In this document: piece after piece, positions 1-8,805 of the stretch | Layout of the letters: each line of letters opens with the position of its first letter | Numbering within the stretch: position 1 is the first letter of the stretch | Assembly (NCBI GenBank): GCA_031082145.1 | Contig: JAVHLP010000011.1 | Span: 1-64,000 of the forward strand | Direction of reading: 5' to 3' | DNA: 64,000 nt | Source of the DNA: a bacterium | Lineage (GTDB): Bacteria; Bacillota; Sulfobacillia; UBA995 | The notes under the pieces: generated by a model | Databases searched by the model: none | What the model was told of the DNA's origin: nothing | What the model saw: only the letters and a program-made list of their open reading frames with translations | Made by a program: the position numbers and the translations under genes

Positions 1-7
1 CTCGAGG

Positions 8-178
8 GTCAAGAACCGGTGACAGTGCTGCACCTATTCGGTGCAACCCCAGCCCGGCGGCCCGGCCGGCCGTCCGGACTTCGGCGGGTTCCCCTTTCAC
101 CGGGTTCTCGGGGTGCCACCCTCCCCCGGGTACTCCTGGAACTCCGCGCCTCTACCTCACTTCGCGAGAAGTGAGGCG
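8..178 (-). ncRNA. Lysine riboswitch (L box), reading leftward
   Basis: Read on the minus strand, the conserved core of the lysine aptamer appears in order: AGAGGCGCG (153-145), GAGTA (135-131), GTGAAAGGGG (100-91), CGCCGAAG (86-79), a hairpin TGCACC/GGTGCA with loop GAATA (45-29) and CTGTCA (25-20). Family knowledge: this order and spacing are diagnostic of RF00168, which represses lysine biosynthesis or uptake genes when lysine binds. The controlled gene and the expression platform lie left of base 1, so the target (lysC, asd/dap or a lysine transporter are usual) cannot be named. An inverted repeat CCTCACTT/AAGTGAGG (155-176) sits at the 5' end of the aptamer. Exact P1 boundaries are uncertain. 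Confidence 0.86.
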
Positions 179-211
179 TCGTCGCTATGAGGTTATGTCG
201 TCTTGGCGTAG

Positions 212-240
212 ATGGTACCATCACCGGGCCTTCCTGTCAA
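212..240 (-). promoter_or_regulatory. Promoter of the lysine-riboswitch transcript
   Basis: On the minus strand a perfect -35 TTGACA (240-235) is followed after 17 bp by TACCAT (217-212), which matches the -10 consensus at four of six positions. It lies about 35 bp upstream of the riboswitch, which is the expected place. A 12-bp perfect palindrome GATGGTACCATC (211-222) overlaps the -10 and could be an operator. The rest of 241-374 carries no gene that I can recognise; it is the divergent leader of the M23 gene. Confidence 0.6.
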
Positions 241-374
241 CCTTTTCATCCCTGCTTGGAAGCATGGCCTAACCCCGCCGGGCCGCTACCGGCCCCTCAA
301 TGGCCGAAGTTGCCTGTTGTAACCGGGAAGGCTTTTGGCTACGGTTGTGGTAAACACCGGGAAGGAGGTGCCGG

Positions 375-1331
375 ATGCGACTCTGCCGCCTCGCCTGGTG
401 GCTGGCCCTGGTCACCGTCGCCGTGGCGGTAGTTATGGCCGCCGTCACCTGGCCCTGGCCCGAGGACCCTCCGGACGGCTTCAGCCTGGAGCTCAGCTTC
501 CACCCGGAAGTGGTCCTCCCCGGCGACCTCCTCGCCATAAGAGTGAGCGGTGAGTCCCCCCTCTACCGGGTGACGGCCGCGACCGGCCAGGTGCTGGGGC
601 GGGAGATCCACTTCTACCCCCTGGAGCGGTCACTGGTGGCCCTGGTGGGAATCCCCTCCAGCACTCCCGCCGCCCGCTACTACCTTAGAGTTGAGGTGAC
701 CCGCTCCGACGGTGAGGTCTACGGGCTTGGCTCCGTCGTCGAGGTTGGCAGCCGCGAGTTCCCCGTCCAGCACCTGCGGGCGGGGACGGCCCTGACCGGG
801 CTCCTGACCGCGGCCAATCTGGCCAGCGACCGGGCGCGGACCACCGCGGCCCGGGCGAACCCGGTGCCCCGGCCGCTGTGGGACGGCCCCTTCCTGATGC
901 CGGTGGAGGGCCGGCTGACCACCGACTACGCCGAGCTGCGCTACGTCAACCAGGCTCCCAGTGGCAGTCCCCACTCGGGGCTGGACATCGCCGCCCCCCC
1001 GGGAACGCCAGTGCTGGCGGCGGCGGCGGGGGTAGTCGTATTCAGCGGCGACCTGCACCTGAGCGGCACGACGGTGATCCTGGATCACGGCCTGAACCTG
1101 TTCACGCTTTACCTGCACCTCTCGGCCACTCTGGTTCAGGTAGGCGAAGAAGTGGAACGGGGAAAGTTGATCGGCATGGTGGGGTCGACCGGGTTCTCCA
1201 CCGGGCCCCACCTCCACTGGACGGTGAGTTGGGGCCTGGTCCCGGTGAACCCCTGGCCGCTCCTGGAGACCGACCCCCTGGCCCCGTTCCTGGAGCACTC
1301 CTTCGAGGATAGCCCACCGGCCTCGCCCTGA
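375..1331 (+). CDS. M23 family metallopeptidase, membrane-anchored
   Basis: A 318-residue protein with an N-terminal signal anchor (residues 7-27), a middle beta-rich region of unknown type and a C-terminal LytM/M23 domain from about residue 170. The zinc and catalytic residues are visible: HSGLD (H200, D204), YLHL (H248) and GPHLH (H279, H281). These enzymes cut peptide cross-bridges in peptidoglycan outside the membrane. In spore formers relatives include SpoIIQ and SpoIVFA-like proteins, but the complete HxxxD/HxH set implies an active hydrolase, unlike B. subtilis SpoIIQ. The start ATG follows a strong ribosome-binding site GGGAAGGAGG. It stands alone, transcribed away from the lysine riboswitch. 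Confidence 0.88.
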   Translation: MRLCRLAWWLALVTVAVAVVMAAVTWPWPEDPPDGFSLELSFHPEVVLPGDLLAIRVSGESPLYRVTAATGQVLGREIHFYPLERSLVALVGIPSSTPAARYYLRVEVTRSDGEVYGLGSVVEVGSREFPVQHLRAGTALTGLLTAANLASDRARTTAARANPVPRPLWDGPFLMPVEGRLTTDYAELRYVNQAPSGSPHSGLDIAAPPGTPVLAAAAGVVVFSGDLHLSGTTVILDHGLNLFTLYLHLSATLVQVGEEVERGKLIGMVGSTGFSTGPHLHWTVSWGLVPVNPWPLLETDPLAPFLEHSFEDSPPASP

Positions 1332-1397
1332 CCCTCAGTCGGGGATCATCCCGGCTCTGCCTTCTATGGTGGTCTGGTGAAGAACATGACCCACCCG

Positions 1398-1427
1398 TTG
1401 CCTCCTGGAGGCAGGACATGGTATTAT
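1398..1427 (+). promoter_or_regulatory. Candidate promoter of the ABC exporter operon
   Basis: TTGCCT (1398-1403) and TATTAT (1422-1427) are separated by 18 bp, matching the vegetative -35 and -10 at 4/6 and 5/6 positions. The site lies 58 bp upstream of the GTG start of the permease gene in an otherwise gene-free gap (1332-1485). Confidence 0.5.
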
Positions 1428-1485
1428 TGGAGGCGGCCCGCCACGCCCCGGACCCACCCAGACCCCAGACCGGAGGCGACCACCG

Positions 1486-3987
1486 GTGGCCCCACGCCCC
1501 GCCCGGCCTGGCCCGATGGGAACCCGCAGCCTCACCCTGACAGCCCTGTGTTTCGCTTTCTCCGCCGCCCTGTTGGTGAGCGCCTTCGGCGTACAGGGAG
1601 GTCTGCGGGGGCAGATCGAGAGGGTGACCGAAGAGACCGCCACCGACGTCTTCGTGGTCACGCGGTCGCCGTCAGCACCCACCGGGTACCCCGGGCCTTC
1701 GATGTTCCCTCTCGAGGTGCTAGAGACCATCCGGCAGCTTCCCGAGGTGGCCGATGTGGCCGCCCAGGGGCATCACCATTGGTTTGAGTACAATGTGACG
1801 GCCATGCCGGCTTCTCAAGGTTCATTCGTTTACCAGTTCAACATACGGATGGCCATGGCGATTACCCCGAACTACTTCGCGGTGAGGGGAGTGCCGCTGT
1901 CGGAGGGGAGGAGCTTCACCTCCGGCGAAGCCGCCACCGGCGCCCCTGTCGCCGTCGTGGGATGTGACGCCTTCGCCGTCGACGGGCCGTCACCAGAAGC
2001 GGGAGAGTGGACGCCGAGGGCCGGGACCTCCAGCGGATCGCTACCGGCAGTAGGGGACCGGTTCGCCCTCTTCTGCCAAGCGGGGCCGTCGCCGGAATAC
2101 GTGATCGTAGGCGTCCTTCCCCGCACCGGAATCCGAGGCTTTGACCAGGGGATATTCGTTCCCCCGGGCGCCGAGCCTTTTGCTGAGCTTGAGCCAGACT
2201 TGGTGACGGTCATCCGCCCGCGAACTGAACCCGTTGTCCAGTCCCCGTCAAGCATGGGGTTCGCCCTGTGGGTGCAACCCCAAGCCGGGCGCTTGGAAGA
2301 AGCCATGGTCAGGGTGGCGGCCGCGCTGGCGGAATGGAACACGGCGGAAGCGTCTGTCCGCTGCGACCCGTACTCCACCGGTCAAGTTGTCCACCAGCGA
2401 ACCAGGGAGACCATCGGCACGGCCATGTACGCGACGGCCGGCCTGACTCTCTTGATCAGCTCCTTCAACGCCGCCGTGTTGCTCTTTGTCTTGGCAGCGA
2501 AACACGTGCGCCAACTGGGGGTGAAGCGGAGCCTGGGGGCCACCCGGGGAGAGGTGTTCCTGGAGATCATCGTGAAGGCGCTGGCCCTGGCCTTCCTGCC
2601 CGCGACCATCGGGAGCGTCGCCGGGCTGCTGGCGGCGCCCTTCCTGGGCCGGGCGGTGGGGCAAACCTTGGCTCCCACCGTGTGGACTGGCCTGGCCGCG
2701 GTGGGCGCCACAACCATCTCCGCCAGCCTTGCCGGGCTCTACCCGGCGGCGGTCACGGCCGCCATCTCGCCCGCCCGGGCGATGCGGGGGCAGGTGCCCT
2801 GGACGGCCGCCCCGGTCTGGAGAGACCCCCGGGTTGTCCTGGTGAGCCTGGCCATTGCCGTCGGCGTCACCGGCGTCCTCTGCACCCTCGGCATCGGGCG
2901 GAGTGTGGACGCCAAGGTGGCGGCCGTTCTCGAGCAGGCTGGGGAGGACCTTCTGGTAGTGGAAGCAGGCTCCCCGTTTGAGGTGGCCTCAACCGGCGAA
3001 CGGCTGTCGGTTGACCCCCGTCTGGCCAGTGAGCTGTTGGCCATACCGGGAGTGACGGGAACAAGCTACTTGCGGGTCATCCCTGTCTCCGCCCCCGCCC
3101 GGGGAGACCCCCCTAGCCGGGCGGGGAACTGGTCGCTGGCGGCCGTGGAGCCGGATTACTTCGCCGCCGCCGGCCTCGGCTTCGCGGCCGGCCAGCAGTG
3201 GACCGACGATGACGGGAACGAACCAGTGGTGGTACTGGGCTCTACGGTGGCGGGAACGCAGGAGGCAGCCCGAAGGCTGATCGGGGAGACCGTGGATGTC
3301 GGCGGAACCGCTTTCCGGGTCATCGGTGTACTGGAGCCACGCCCTCGCGATGTCGTTGACCCGGTGCTCAACCGCAATCAGACCCTCTTCATCCCCGCCG
3401 GGGCCTGGTCGCTGGTGGAGGATACCCGGTACCAGGTCACCCGGCACGTCATCCTGGTGCGGGCCGGTGACGAGGCCGCCGCGGGTAGCCTGCTGGCCGA
3501 CATCCCCGAGGTTCTCGCCAATGCCCACCCAGGCCTGCAACTGCCCCTGGTGCGCCGCCCCGCCGGTGATCTGAGCCGCCTGCGGGCCATTCACAGTCGC
3601 CTGAACCCAGTCTTCTCCCTGATCGCGGGGCTGGCCTTTCTCCTGGCCACCGTCGGTCTGGGAAACGTCGCCATGCTACGGGCAGCCGAGCGCGCCCGCT
3701 CGATCGGGATCCGCCGGGCCCTGGGCGCCACCCAGGCCGAGATCAGGAGGCAGTTGCTGGTCGAGACAATGGTCCTGGCCATGACCGGAACCGGGTTGGG
3801 GGTGGGCGGCGCCCTCGCCGTCCTGGGAGCCATCGCTCGAACCGCCGCCTGGCCGATGCTCTTCCTGCCCTCCTGGATCGCCGCCGGCTCGGCTCTGGGC
3901 CTGGCGTCGGGGATCCTGGGCGGGGTTGTCCCCGCAACCTTCGTGGCTGCCCAACCTCCCGGGTCGCTCATCCGGGGGAGGCTATGA
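1486..3987 (+). CDS. MacB/FtsX-type ABC transporter permease
   Basis: An 833-residue permease built as a tandem of two FtsX-like units. One membrane segment lies near residue 20, then a large extracytoplasmic domain and three segments around 315-430. A second unit starts near residue 450 with its own extracytoplasmic domain and ends in three segments at about 710-825. This is the MacB_PCD/FtsX fold of LolCE, MacB and antimicrobial-peptide exporters that extrude hydrophobic substrates rather than import them. The GTG start has GGAGG nine bases upstream; an ATG at 1516 is a less supported alternative. The ATPase gene follows 22 bp downstream, so the two form a complete exporter. The substrate is unknown. 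Confidence 0.85.
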   Translation: MAPRPARPGPMGTRSLTLTALCFAFSAALLVSAFGVQGGLRGQIERVTEETATDVFVVTRSPSAPTGYPGPSMFPLEVLETIRQLPEVADVAAQGHHHWFEYNVTAMPASQGSFVYQFNIRMAMAITPNYFAVRGVPLSEGRSFTSGEAATGAPVAVVGCDAFAVDGPSPEAGEWTPRAGTSSGSLPAVGDRFALFCQAGPSPEYVIVGVLPRTGIRGFDQGIFVPPGAEPFAELEPDLVTVIRPRTEPVVQSPSSMGFALWVQPQAGRLEEAMVRVAAALAEWNTAEASVRCDPYSTGQVVHQRTRETIGTAMYATAGLTLLISSFNAAVLLFVLAAKHVRQLGVKRSLGATRGEVFLEIIVKALALAFLPATIGSVAGLLAAPFLGRAVGQTLAPTVWTGLAAVGATTISASLAGLYPAAVTAAISPARAMRGQVPWTAAPVWRDPRVVLVSLAIAVGVTGVLCTLGIGRSVDAKVAAVLEQAGEDLLVVEAGSPFEVASTGERLSVDPRLASELLAIPGVTGTSYLRVIPVSAPARGDPPSRAGNWSLAAVEPDYFAAAGLGFAAGQQWTDDDGNEPVVVLGSTVAGTQEAARRLIGETVDVGGTAFRVIGVLEPRPRDVVDPVLNRNQTLFIPAGAWSLVEDTRYQVTRHVILVRAGDEAAAGSLLADIPEVLANAHPGLQLPLVRRPAGDLSRLRAIHSRLNPVFSLIAGLAFLLATVGLGNVAMLRAAERARSIGIRRALGATQAEIRRQLLVETMVLAMTGTGLGVGGALAVLGAIARTAAWPMLFLPSWIAAGSALGLASGILGGVVPATFVAAQPPGSLIRGRL

Positions 3988-4009
3988 CCGGAGAGGAGGA
4001 ACGGCTGCG

Positions 4010-4693
4010 GTGAGCGTCCCCGCTGACAGTCTGGTAGTCCTGGAGAGTGTGACCAAGGTGTATCACAAAGGCTCGCAGGCGATCACCGCCTTGCGCGGGG
4101 TCAGTCTTACCGTCGCCCGGGGGGAAGGGGTCGCCATAATGGGGCCGAGCGGCTCGGGCAAGACGACCCTGCTCAACATCGTCGGCGGCCTCGAGTCGCC
4201 TTCATCGGGAAGCTGCCTGGTGGACGGCCGCGACCTGGGGAGCCTGACCGACTACCAGTTGTCCGTCTTCAGGAACCGGTTTGTCGGTTTCGTGTTCCAG
4301 TCTTATAACCTGCTGCCCGAACTCCCCGCCTGGCGCAACGTCGCCTTGCCCTTGACCTACGCCGGCGTGCCGCCCCGCGAACGCCGCCGGCGGGCGATGG
4401 CGGCTCTGGCCGAGGTCGGGCTGGCCGGCCGGGCCGACCACCTGCCCAATGAACTCAGTGGCGGCGAGGAGCAGCGGGTGGCCATTGCCCGGGCCCTCGT
4501 CATCCAGCCTCGGTTGGTGCTGGCCGACGAACCAACCGGCAATCTCGACTCCACTGCCCAGGCCGACGTGCTCACCTGCTTCAGCAGGCTCAACCAGACC
4601 GGCGCGACCGTGGTTGTGGTCACCCATAACCCGGCGGTGGCCGAGGACATGCAGCGCACGGTAACCCTCCACGACGGCCAGATCGCGGGCTGA
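4010..4693 (+). CDS. ABC transporter ATP-binding protein (LolD/MacB-type)
   Basis: A 227-residue ATPase with Walker A GPSGSGKTT, the signature LSGGEEQR, Walker B LVLADEP followed by TGNLD, and the switch histidine in VVTHNP. The TGNLD ending and short length are typical of the LolD/MacB/FtsE group. It powers the permease encoded directly upstream. The GTG start at 4010 is chosen because AGGAGG (3994-3999) lies ten bases before it; the longer upstream open frame overlaps the permease and has no ribosome-binding site. The signature has GGEEQR rather than the usual GGQQQR, a conservative variation. Confidence 0.9.
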   Translation: MSVPADSLVVLESVTKVYHKGSQAITALRGVSLTVARGEGVAIMGPSGSGKTTLLNIVGGLESPSSGSCLVDGRDLGSLTDYQLSVFRNRFVGFVFQSYNLLPELPAWRNVALPLTYAGVPPRERRRRAMAALAEVGLAGRADHLPNELSGGEEQRVAIARALVIQPRLVLADEPTGNLDSTAQADVLTCFSRLNQTGATVVVVTHNPAVAEDMQRTVTLHDGQIAG

Positions 4694-4703
4694 CGCCCAC
4701 CGG

Positions 4704-5447
4704 CTAGGGCGGCGGGGACAGGGGTGCACCGGCCGTCACGACACCGCCGGCGTACACGGGGACGACCTGGTAGAGGTCGGCCCGCGCGGCGTGCTCGAGA
4801 TCAGCCGTGAACCCCAGCTGGCAGAGACGGCGGCCGTGGTGGGTGTCCCGCAGGGCCCGGGCCAGATCATCCCGGTTGGCCAGGTACAGCTGACGGGCGG
4901 CCCGGGCCAGGTCGGAACTGTCGACGTCGCCGTCCACGGTCTCAACCACCGCGTCAACCACCTGCCCGGCGCAGAGAACGTCGTCCAGGCTGAATTCCCC
5001 TCTGGTACCCGCGCAGAGGATGCTCACCTCCAGGCCTGTCTTGGCCACCCAGGCGCCCACGGCGCGTCCGTTGACCAGGGCGGCGGCCAGGGCCAGACGG
5101 CCGGCGCTGGCCAGGCGGATGGTTCCGGTGCCGTTGGTGGTGGTTAGGACGAGCCACTTCCCCGCCACCAGCGCCGGGACGTACTCCAGCGGCGAGTTGC
5201 CCAGATCGTAGCCGGGGAGGCGAAAACTCCCTCTCTCGCCTCCCTTGAGGAAACTGCCGGGTTCAAGACCGGCAGCCAGGACCTCGGCGGCGGCCGGGTC
5301 GCCAGCCGGCCAGACTCCCCTGGCCCCGTGGGCCAGCGCCGTCACCACGGTGGTAGTAGCCCGCAGGACGTCGACCGCCACGACGGCGCGGCCGGCCAGA
5401 TGATCCGGCCGGGCCGCCTCGACGGTGGGAAAGACCTCCAGCCGCAC
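4704..5447 (-). CDS. comB: 2-phosphosulfolactate phosphatase (ComB family)
   Basis: A 247-residue protein with the ComB hallmarks: DVLRATTT near residue 26, KGGERGS, GNSPLEY, TTTNGT, and a CAGT-GEFSLDD block. ComB removes phosphate from 2-phosphosulfolactate in coenzyme M or sulfolactate synthesis; in spore formers sulfolactate can be a spore component, so a sporulation role is possible but not shown here. The GTG start follows a GAGG-type ribosome-binding site. A -10-like TATTAT lies upstream at 5504-5499 on the same strand. It converges on the ABC exporter operon with only ten bases between the stop codons. Confidence 0.85.
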   Translation of the reverse strand: MRLEVFPTVEAARPDHLAGRAVVAVDVLRATTTVVTALAHGARGVWPAGDPAAAEVLAAGLEPGSFLKGGERGSFRLPGYDLGNSPLEYVPALVAGKWLVLTTTNGTGTIRLASAGRLALAAALVNGRAVGAWVAKTGLEVSILCAGTRGEFSLDDVLCAGQVVDAVVETVDGDVDSSDLARAARQLYLANRDDLARALRDTHHGRRLCQLGFTADLEHAARADLYQVVPVYAGGVVTAGAPLSPPP

Positions 5448-5549
5448 GGGATCGCCCCCCTCGCCGCCGGGCCGGCTTCCTCCGGCGAACTACTCACCAT
5501 AATACGGTGCGGGGGCGGGATTGCCTTCCCCGGCCGGGGCGAGTGCCCG

Positions 5550-5825
5550 CTACTCTTCCCGCCGCTTGGTGCCCTTGACGCCCAGGCGCAGGCGCCGGAT
5601 CAGCCGGTCGTAGGCTTCTACGTGGCGGTGCTCCTGGTGACGCTGGCGTTCGAAGATCAAGTCGCTGATGAGCGCTTCTCGCCGCGGTCCCGGATCCGGC
5701 GCTCCCCGCCGGGCTCGCCGGTAAACTGCCCAGCGGTCGCCGCCGGCCTGCCCGATCATCCGGCCGAACCAGCTGGCCACGCTGCGCCAGAGGCCACCGA
5801 GCCCGGCCCTCCCCTTCCCAGCCAT
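5550..5825 (-). CDS. Hypothetical protein, basic, 91 residues
   Basis: The reading frame begins at ATG 5825 immediately after an excellent ribosome-binding site (GGAGGTGAGGGCG), which is why the upstream in-frame ATG at 5870 is not used. The product is small and strongly basic, with many Arg and His residues in the second half and a helical RQRHQEHRHVEAYDRL stretch near residues 60-75. I recognise no domain. It is divergent from the gerA operon, sharing a 57-bp gap, so a sporulation link is possible on context alone. Confidence 0.6.
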   Translation of the reverse strand: MAGKGRAGLGGLWRSVASWFGRMIGQAGGDRWAVYRRARRGAPDPGPRREALISDLIFERQRHQEHRHVEAYDRLIRRLRLGVKGTKRREE

Positions 5826-5882
5826 CGCCCTCACCTCCGCCGAGGCTAGTCTGCCCGGCCATAAAGCCACGGGAGAAGGGCC

Positions 5883-7688
5883 ATGCTACAGGCATGGTCC
5901 TCGGGGAAGGAGCCTGGGCGGCTATTGGCCAAGCTGTGGTGGGAGAGACTCTTGCGCGTCTTCCGGCCTTCCCGCAACCTGGCAAGCCGGACTTTCTCAC
6001 TGGGCCGGCGGGAACCATTCCGCGCCCGCCGGAGCCGTCAGGCTGAGAAGGGACCCCCACCGCCACGCTCGACCCGCCAGCCGGCGGGCCCGCCGGGAGC
6101 ACCCACCGCCCGCATCGAGCATGAGAAGGTCAGCTCCCGGCTGGAGGACAACCTGCGCCGGGTGCGCGAGGTTTTCAACCTCCCCCGGAATTCCGACGTG
6201 GTGGTGCGGGAATTCCGCTTCGGCAACTCGCCGGCCATCCGGGCCGGCCTGGTCTTCATTGAGGGGTTAACCGACAAGAACCACCTGCACGGGGCGGTGC
6301 TGCAGCCCTTGATGGTGCTCTCCCGCCTGGGCCGGCCCCTGCCGCGGCGAGAGCGCGTGAAGATGGTCTCGGAAGCCCTGCTGCCCCACAACCAGGTCCA
6401 GGAGGAGAAGGAACTGGCGCCCTTGGTGGAAGGAGTGTTGGCAGGCCACACCGCCCTCTTCGTGGACGGCGAGGCCGCGGGCCTGGTGGTGCAGACGCGG
6501 GGCTTCGAATTCCGGGCGGTGGAGCAGCCCACCGCTGAGCAGGTGGTGCGCGGCCCCAAGCACGCGTTCACCGAGAACTTGCGGGTCAACACCTCGCTGG
6601 TGCGCCGGTCCTTCCGCTGCGCCGCCCTGGTGGTGGAGAGCTGGCGGCTGGGCCGGCTGACCCGCACCGAGACGGCCCTACTGTACGTGGACGGGCTGAC
6701 CAACCCGCGGCTCATCCAGGAGACCCGCCGGCGACTGGCGGCCATCGACGTCGATCGCATCCTGGATTCCGGCCAGGTAGAGCAGTACCTGGAAGACGCC
6801 CCGGCCCTGCTGCCCACCGTCCTGGCCACCGAGCGGCCCGACCGGGTGGCCGCGTTCCTGGCCGACGGTCACGTGGCCCTGCTGGTAGGCGACTCCCCCT
6901 TCGCCCTCATCGCCCCGGCCACTTTCGAGACTTTCTACCACAACCCGGAGGATGTTTACCTCCGCTGGCCGCTGGGCACCATGTTGCGTCTGATACGCCT
7001 GGCGGGCGTCTTCGTCACCCTCCTCCTCCCCGCCGCCTACGTGGCCCTGATAAACTTCCACCAGGAGATGATCCCCACCGAACTTACCCTGGCCATCAGC
7101 GCGGCCCGGGAAGCGGTCCCCTTCCCCTCCTTCGTGGAGTTGTTCTTCCTGGAAGCGGGCTTCGAACTCATCCGCGAGGCCGGCGTGCGGATACCGAGCG
7201 TGATCGGCCCCACCATCGGCATTGTGGGCGCGGTCATCCTGGGCCAGGCGGCGGTGGCCGCCAACCTGATCAGCCCAGTACTGATTATCATCGTGGCCGT
7301 CACCGCCCTGGGCTCCTTTGCCGTCCCCAACTACTCCGCAGCCATGCTGCTCCGGGCTTACCGCATTCCTTTTGCGCTGCTGGGCCTCATCCTGGGTTTC
7401 TTCGGCATCGCCGCCGGGTTGTACGCCATGGCCCTGCTCCTGTGCAGCACCAAATCCTTCGGCGTTCCCTATATGAGCCCCATCGCCCCCTACCGCGGGG
7501 GGCCGCCCGACGTCGTGGTCCGCGGCCAGTTGACCCGGCTGAGCCGGCGGCCCGTTTACCTGCGGCCGCTGGACGCGATAAGCCAGCGCCGCCTCCTCCG
7601 GAAGTGGGATCCCCACTCCGCCGAGCTCGAGCGCCCGCCCTCGGCGGAGCCGGGTGAGGGGTCGGGGCCCCGGCCGCCGGGGAGGTGA
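5883..7688 (+). CDS. gerAA: Spore germination protein GerA family (GerAA-type)
   Basis: A 601-residue germinant-receptor A subunit. After a basic variable N-terminus (1-70), the soluble GerA domain starts at about residue 75 (SSRLEDNLRRVREVF) and the membrane part occupies about 368-520. The family motif FHQEMIPTELTLAI follows the first membrane helix, and FLEAGFELIREAG follows it. The hydrophilic tail holds the conserved SPIAPYR and RRPVYLRPLD region. A subunits form oligomeric channels in the spore inner membrane. The start ATG lies inside a small perfect hairpin CCATGC/GCATGG (5881-5897); a TTG at 5925 is an alternative. It begins the operon gerA-gerB-gerC, in which all genes overlap or abut. 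Confidence 0.93.
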   Translation: MLQAWSSGKEPGRLLAKLWWERLLRVFRPSRNLASRTFSLGRREPFRARRSRQAEKGPPPPRSTRQPAGPPGAPTARIEHEKVSSRLEDNLRRVREVFNLPRNSDVVVREFRFGNSPAIRAGLVFIEGLTDKNHLHGAVLQPLMVLSRLGRPLPRRERVKMVSEALLPHNQVQEEKELAPLVEGVLAGHTALFVDGEAAGLVVQTRGFEFRAVEQPTAEQVVRGPKHAFTENLRVNTSLVRRSFRCAALVVESWRLGRLTRTETALLYVDGLTNPRLIQETRRRLAAIDVDRILDSGQVEQYLEDAPALLPTVLATERPDRVAAFLADGHVALLVGDSPFALIAPATFETFYHNPEDVYLRWPLGTMLRLIRLAGVFVTLLLPAAYVALINFHQEMIPTELTLAISAAREAVPFPSFVELFFLEAGFELIREAGVRIPSVIGPTIGIVGAVILGQAAVAANLISPVLIIIVAVTALGSFAVPNYSAAMLLRAYRIPFALLGLILGFFGIAAGLYAMALLLCSTKSFGVPYMSPIAPYRGGPPDVVVRGQLTRLSRRPVYLRPLDAISQRRLLRKWDPHSAELERPPSAEPGEGSGPRPPGR

Positions 7689-7695
7689 GCGGACG

Positions 7696-8805
7696 CTGAA
7701 GCCACGGGCCGGTCACGTCGACGGCACTCACCTGGCGATAGTGCTGATCGTCGCCATGTCGGCCAACGGCTTCCTGGCCCTGCCCCGTTTCGTGGCCCTG
7801 CGGGCCGGCGGCGCGGGGTGGCTGGCCATGGGCCTGGGCGCCTTGGTCGCGCTGGCAGGCCTGACCCTGCTGGTGACCGCCCTGGCCCGCTTCCGCGGTC
7901 AGGGCCTGGTGGGAGTGGCCGCCGAGGTGGCCGGACCCGTCGTCGGCCGACTGCTGGTGCTACCTCTCTTTCTTTACTTCCTCGCCGACACCGCTCTCAC
8001 CGGCCGCGAGTTCGCCGAGAACCTGTACCTCGCCCTCCTGCCGAACACCCCGGTGCCGGTCACCGCGGCGGTGCTGCTGGGCCTGGCCGGCGCCACGGCC
8101 AGCCTGGGGCTGGAGACCCTGGTCCGGGCCGCCATGCTCTGGAGCCTGATCATCGCCCTCTTCCTGGTCCCCCTGCTGGCAAGCTTTGTGACCCTGGCCG
8201 ACTTCTCGAACCTCACCCCGCTGTGGGGCCCGGGCCTGGGTTCGCTGGCGATCCAGGGATGGAAGGACAGCGGCCTATACCCCGAGTATCTCTTGCTGGG
8301 AGTGGTGGCGCCGCTGGTTCGCCGTCGCCAGGAACTGTGGCGGGCCGGCGCCCTGGCCATCGGCGGGACCTGGCTGGTGCTCGCCAGCCTGTCGGTCCTG
8401 ACCGTGGCGGTGCTCTCGCCGGAGGGCGCGGCCCGTCTCTCCTTCCCCGTCTTCGTCCTGGCCCGCTCGGTCGCCCTGGGGAGGTTCCTGGAGCGAGTGG
8501 AGGCGGTTTTCGTCTTCCTCTTCTTCCTGGCCCTCACCCTGAGGAAGAGCGTTACCCTGCTGGGCGCCGCTTTCCTACTGGCCGGCAGCCTGGACCTGGG
8601 CCACCACCGGCCGCTCGTGCCCGCCCTGACCGTCCTCGCCTACGGGCTGTCCTTCGTCCCCCTCTCCGTGACCGAGGCGGCCGCCCTGGATTTCACCGTC
8701 ATCCGCGAGGTGCTTTGGGTGCTGGTGGTCGGCTTGCCCCTGGCCTTGCTGGCGCTGGCGGCAGGGCGGCGGAAGGGGGGTGGCGGCGCTGCCCGGAGCC
8801 GGTGA
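7696..8805 (+). CDS. gerAB: Spore germination protein GerB family (amino-acid permease type)
   Basis: An integral membrane protein of about 370 residues with some ten hydrophobic segments, belonging to the spore permease branch of the APC superfamily. B subunits bind the nutrient germinant. The first helix has the family-typical layout with FLALPRFVA at its end, followed by GGAGWLA. The frame is open from a GTG at 7654 that overlaps gerA, but a perfect GGAGGTGA (7681-7688) sits seven bases before CTG 7696, and families of this type start about ten residues before the first helix. I therefore favour the CTG start. It overlaps gerC by 26 bp. Confidence 0.88.
   Translation: MKPRAGHVDGTHLAIVLIVAMSANGFLALPRFVALRAGGAGWLAMGLGALVALAGLTLLVTALARFRGQGLVGVAAEVAGPVVGRLLVLPLFLYFLADTALTGREFAENLYLALLPNTPVPVTAAVLLGLAGATASLGLETLVRAAMLWSLIIALFLVPLLASFVTLADFSNLTPLWGPGLGSLAIQGWKDSGLYPEYLLLGVVAPLVRRRQELWRAGALAIGGTWLVLASLSVLTVAVLSPEGAARLSFPVFVLARSVALGRFLERVEAVFVFLFFLALTLRKSVTLLGAAFLLAGSLDLGHHRPLVPALTVLAYGLSFVPLSVTEAAALDFTVIREVLWVLVVGLPLALLALAAGRRKGGGGAARSR

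Noticed and set aside
96-128. T-box-like AGGGTGGCACCCCG on the minus strand
   Set aside because: It matches the T-box core at all but one position, but the surrounding blocks (AGAGGCGCG, GAGTA, CGCCGAAG, CTGTCA) belong to the lysine aptamer, and the antiterminator pairing of a T box does not form.
375-1331. SpoIIQ orthologue
   Set aside because: SpoIIQ in Bacillus lacks part of the metal site and sits in another context; this protein has a full HxxxD/HxH set.
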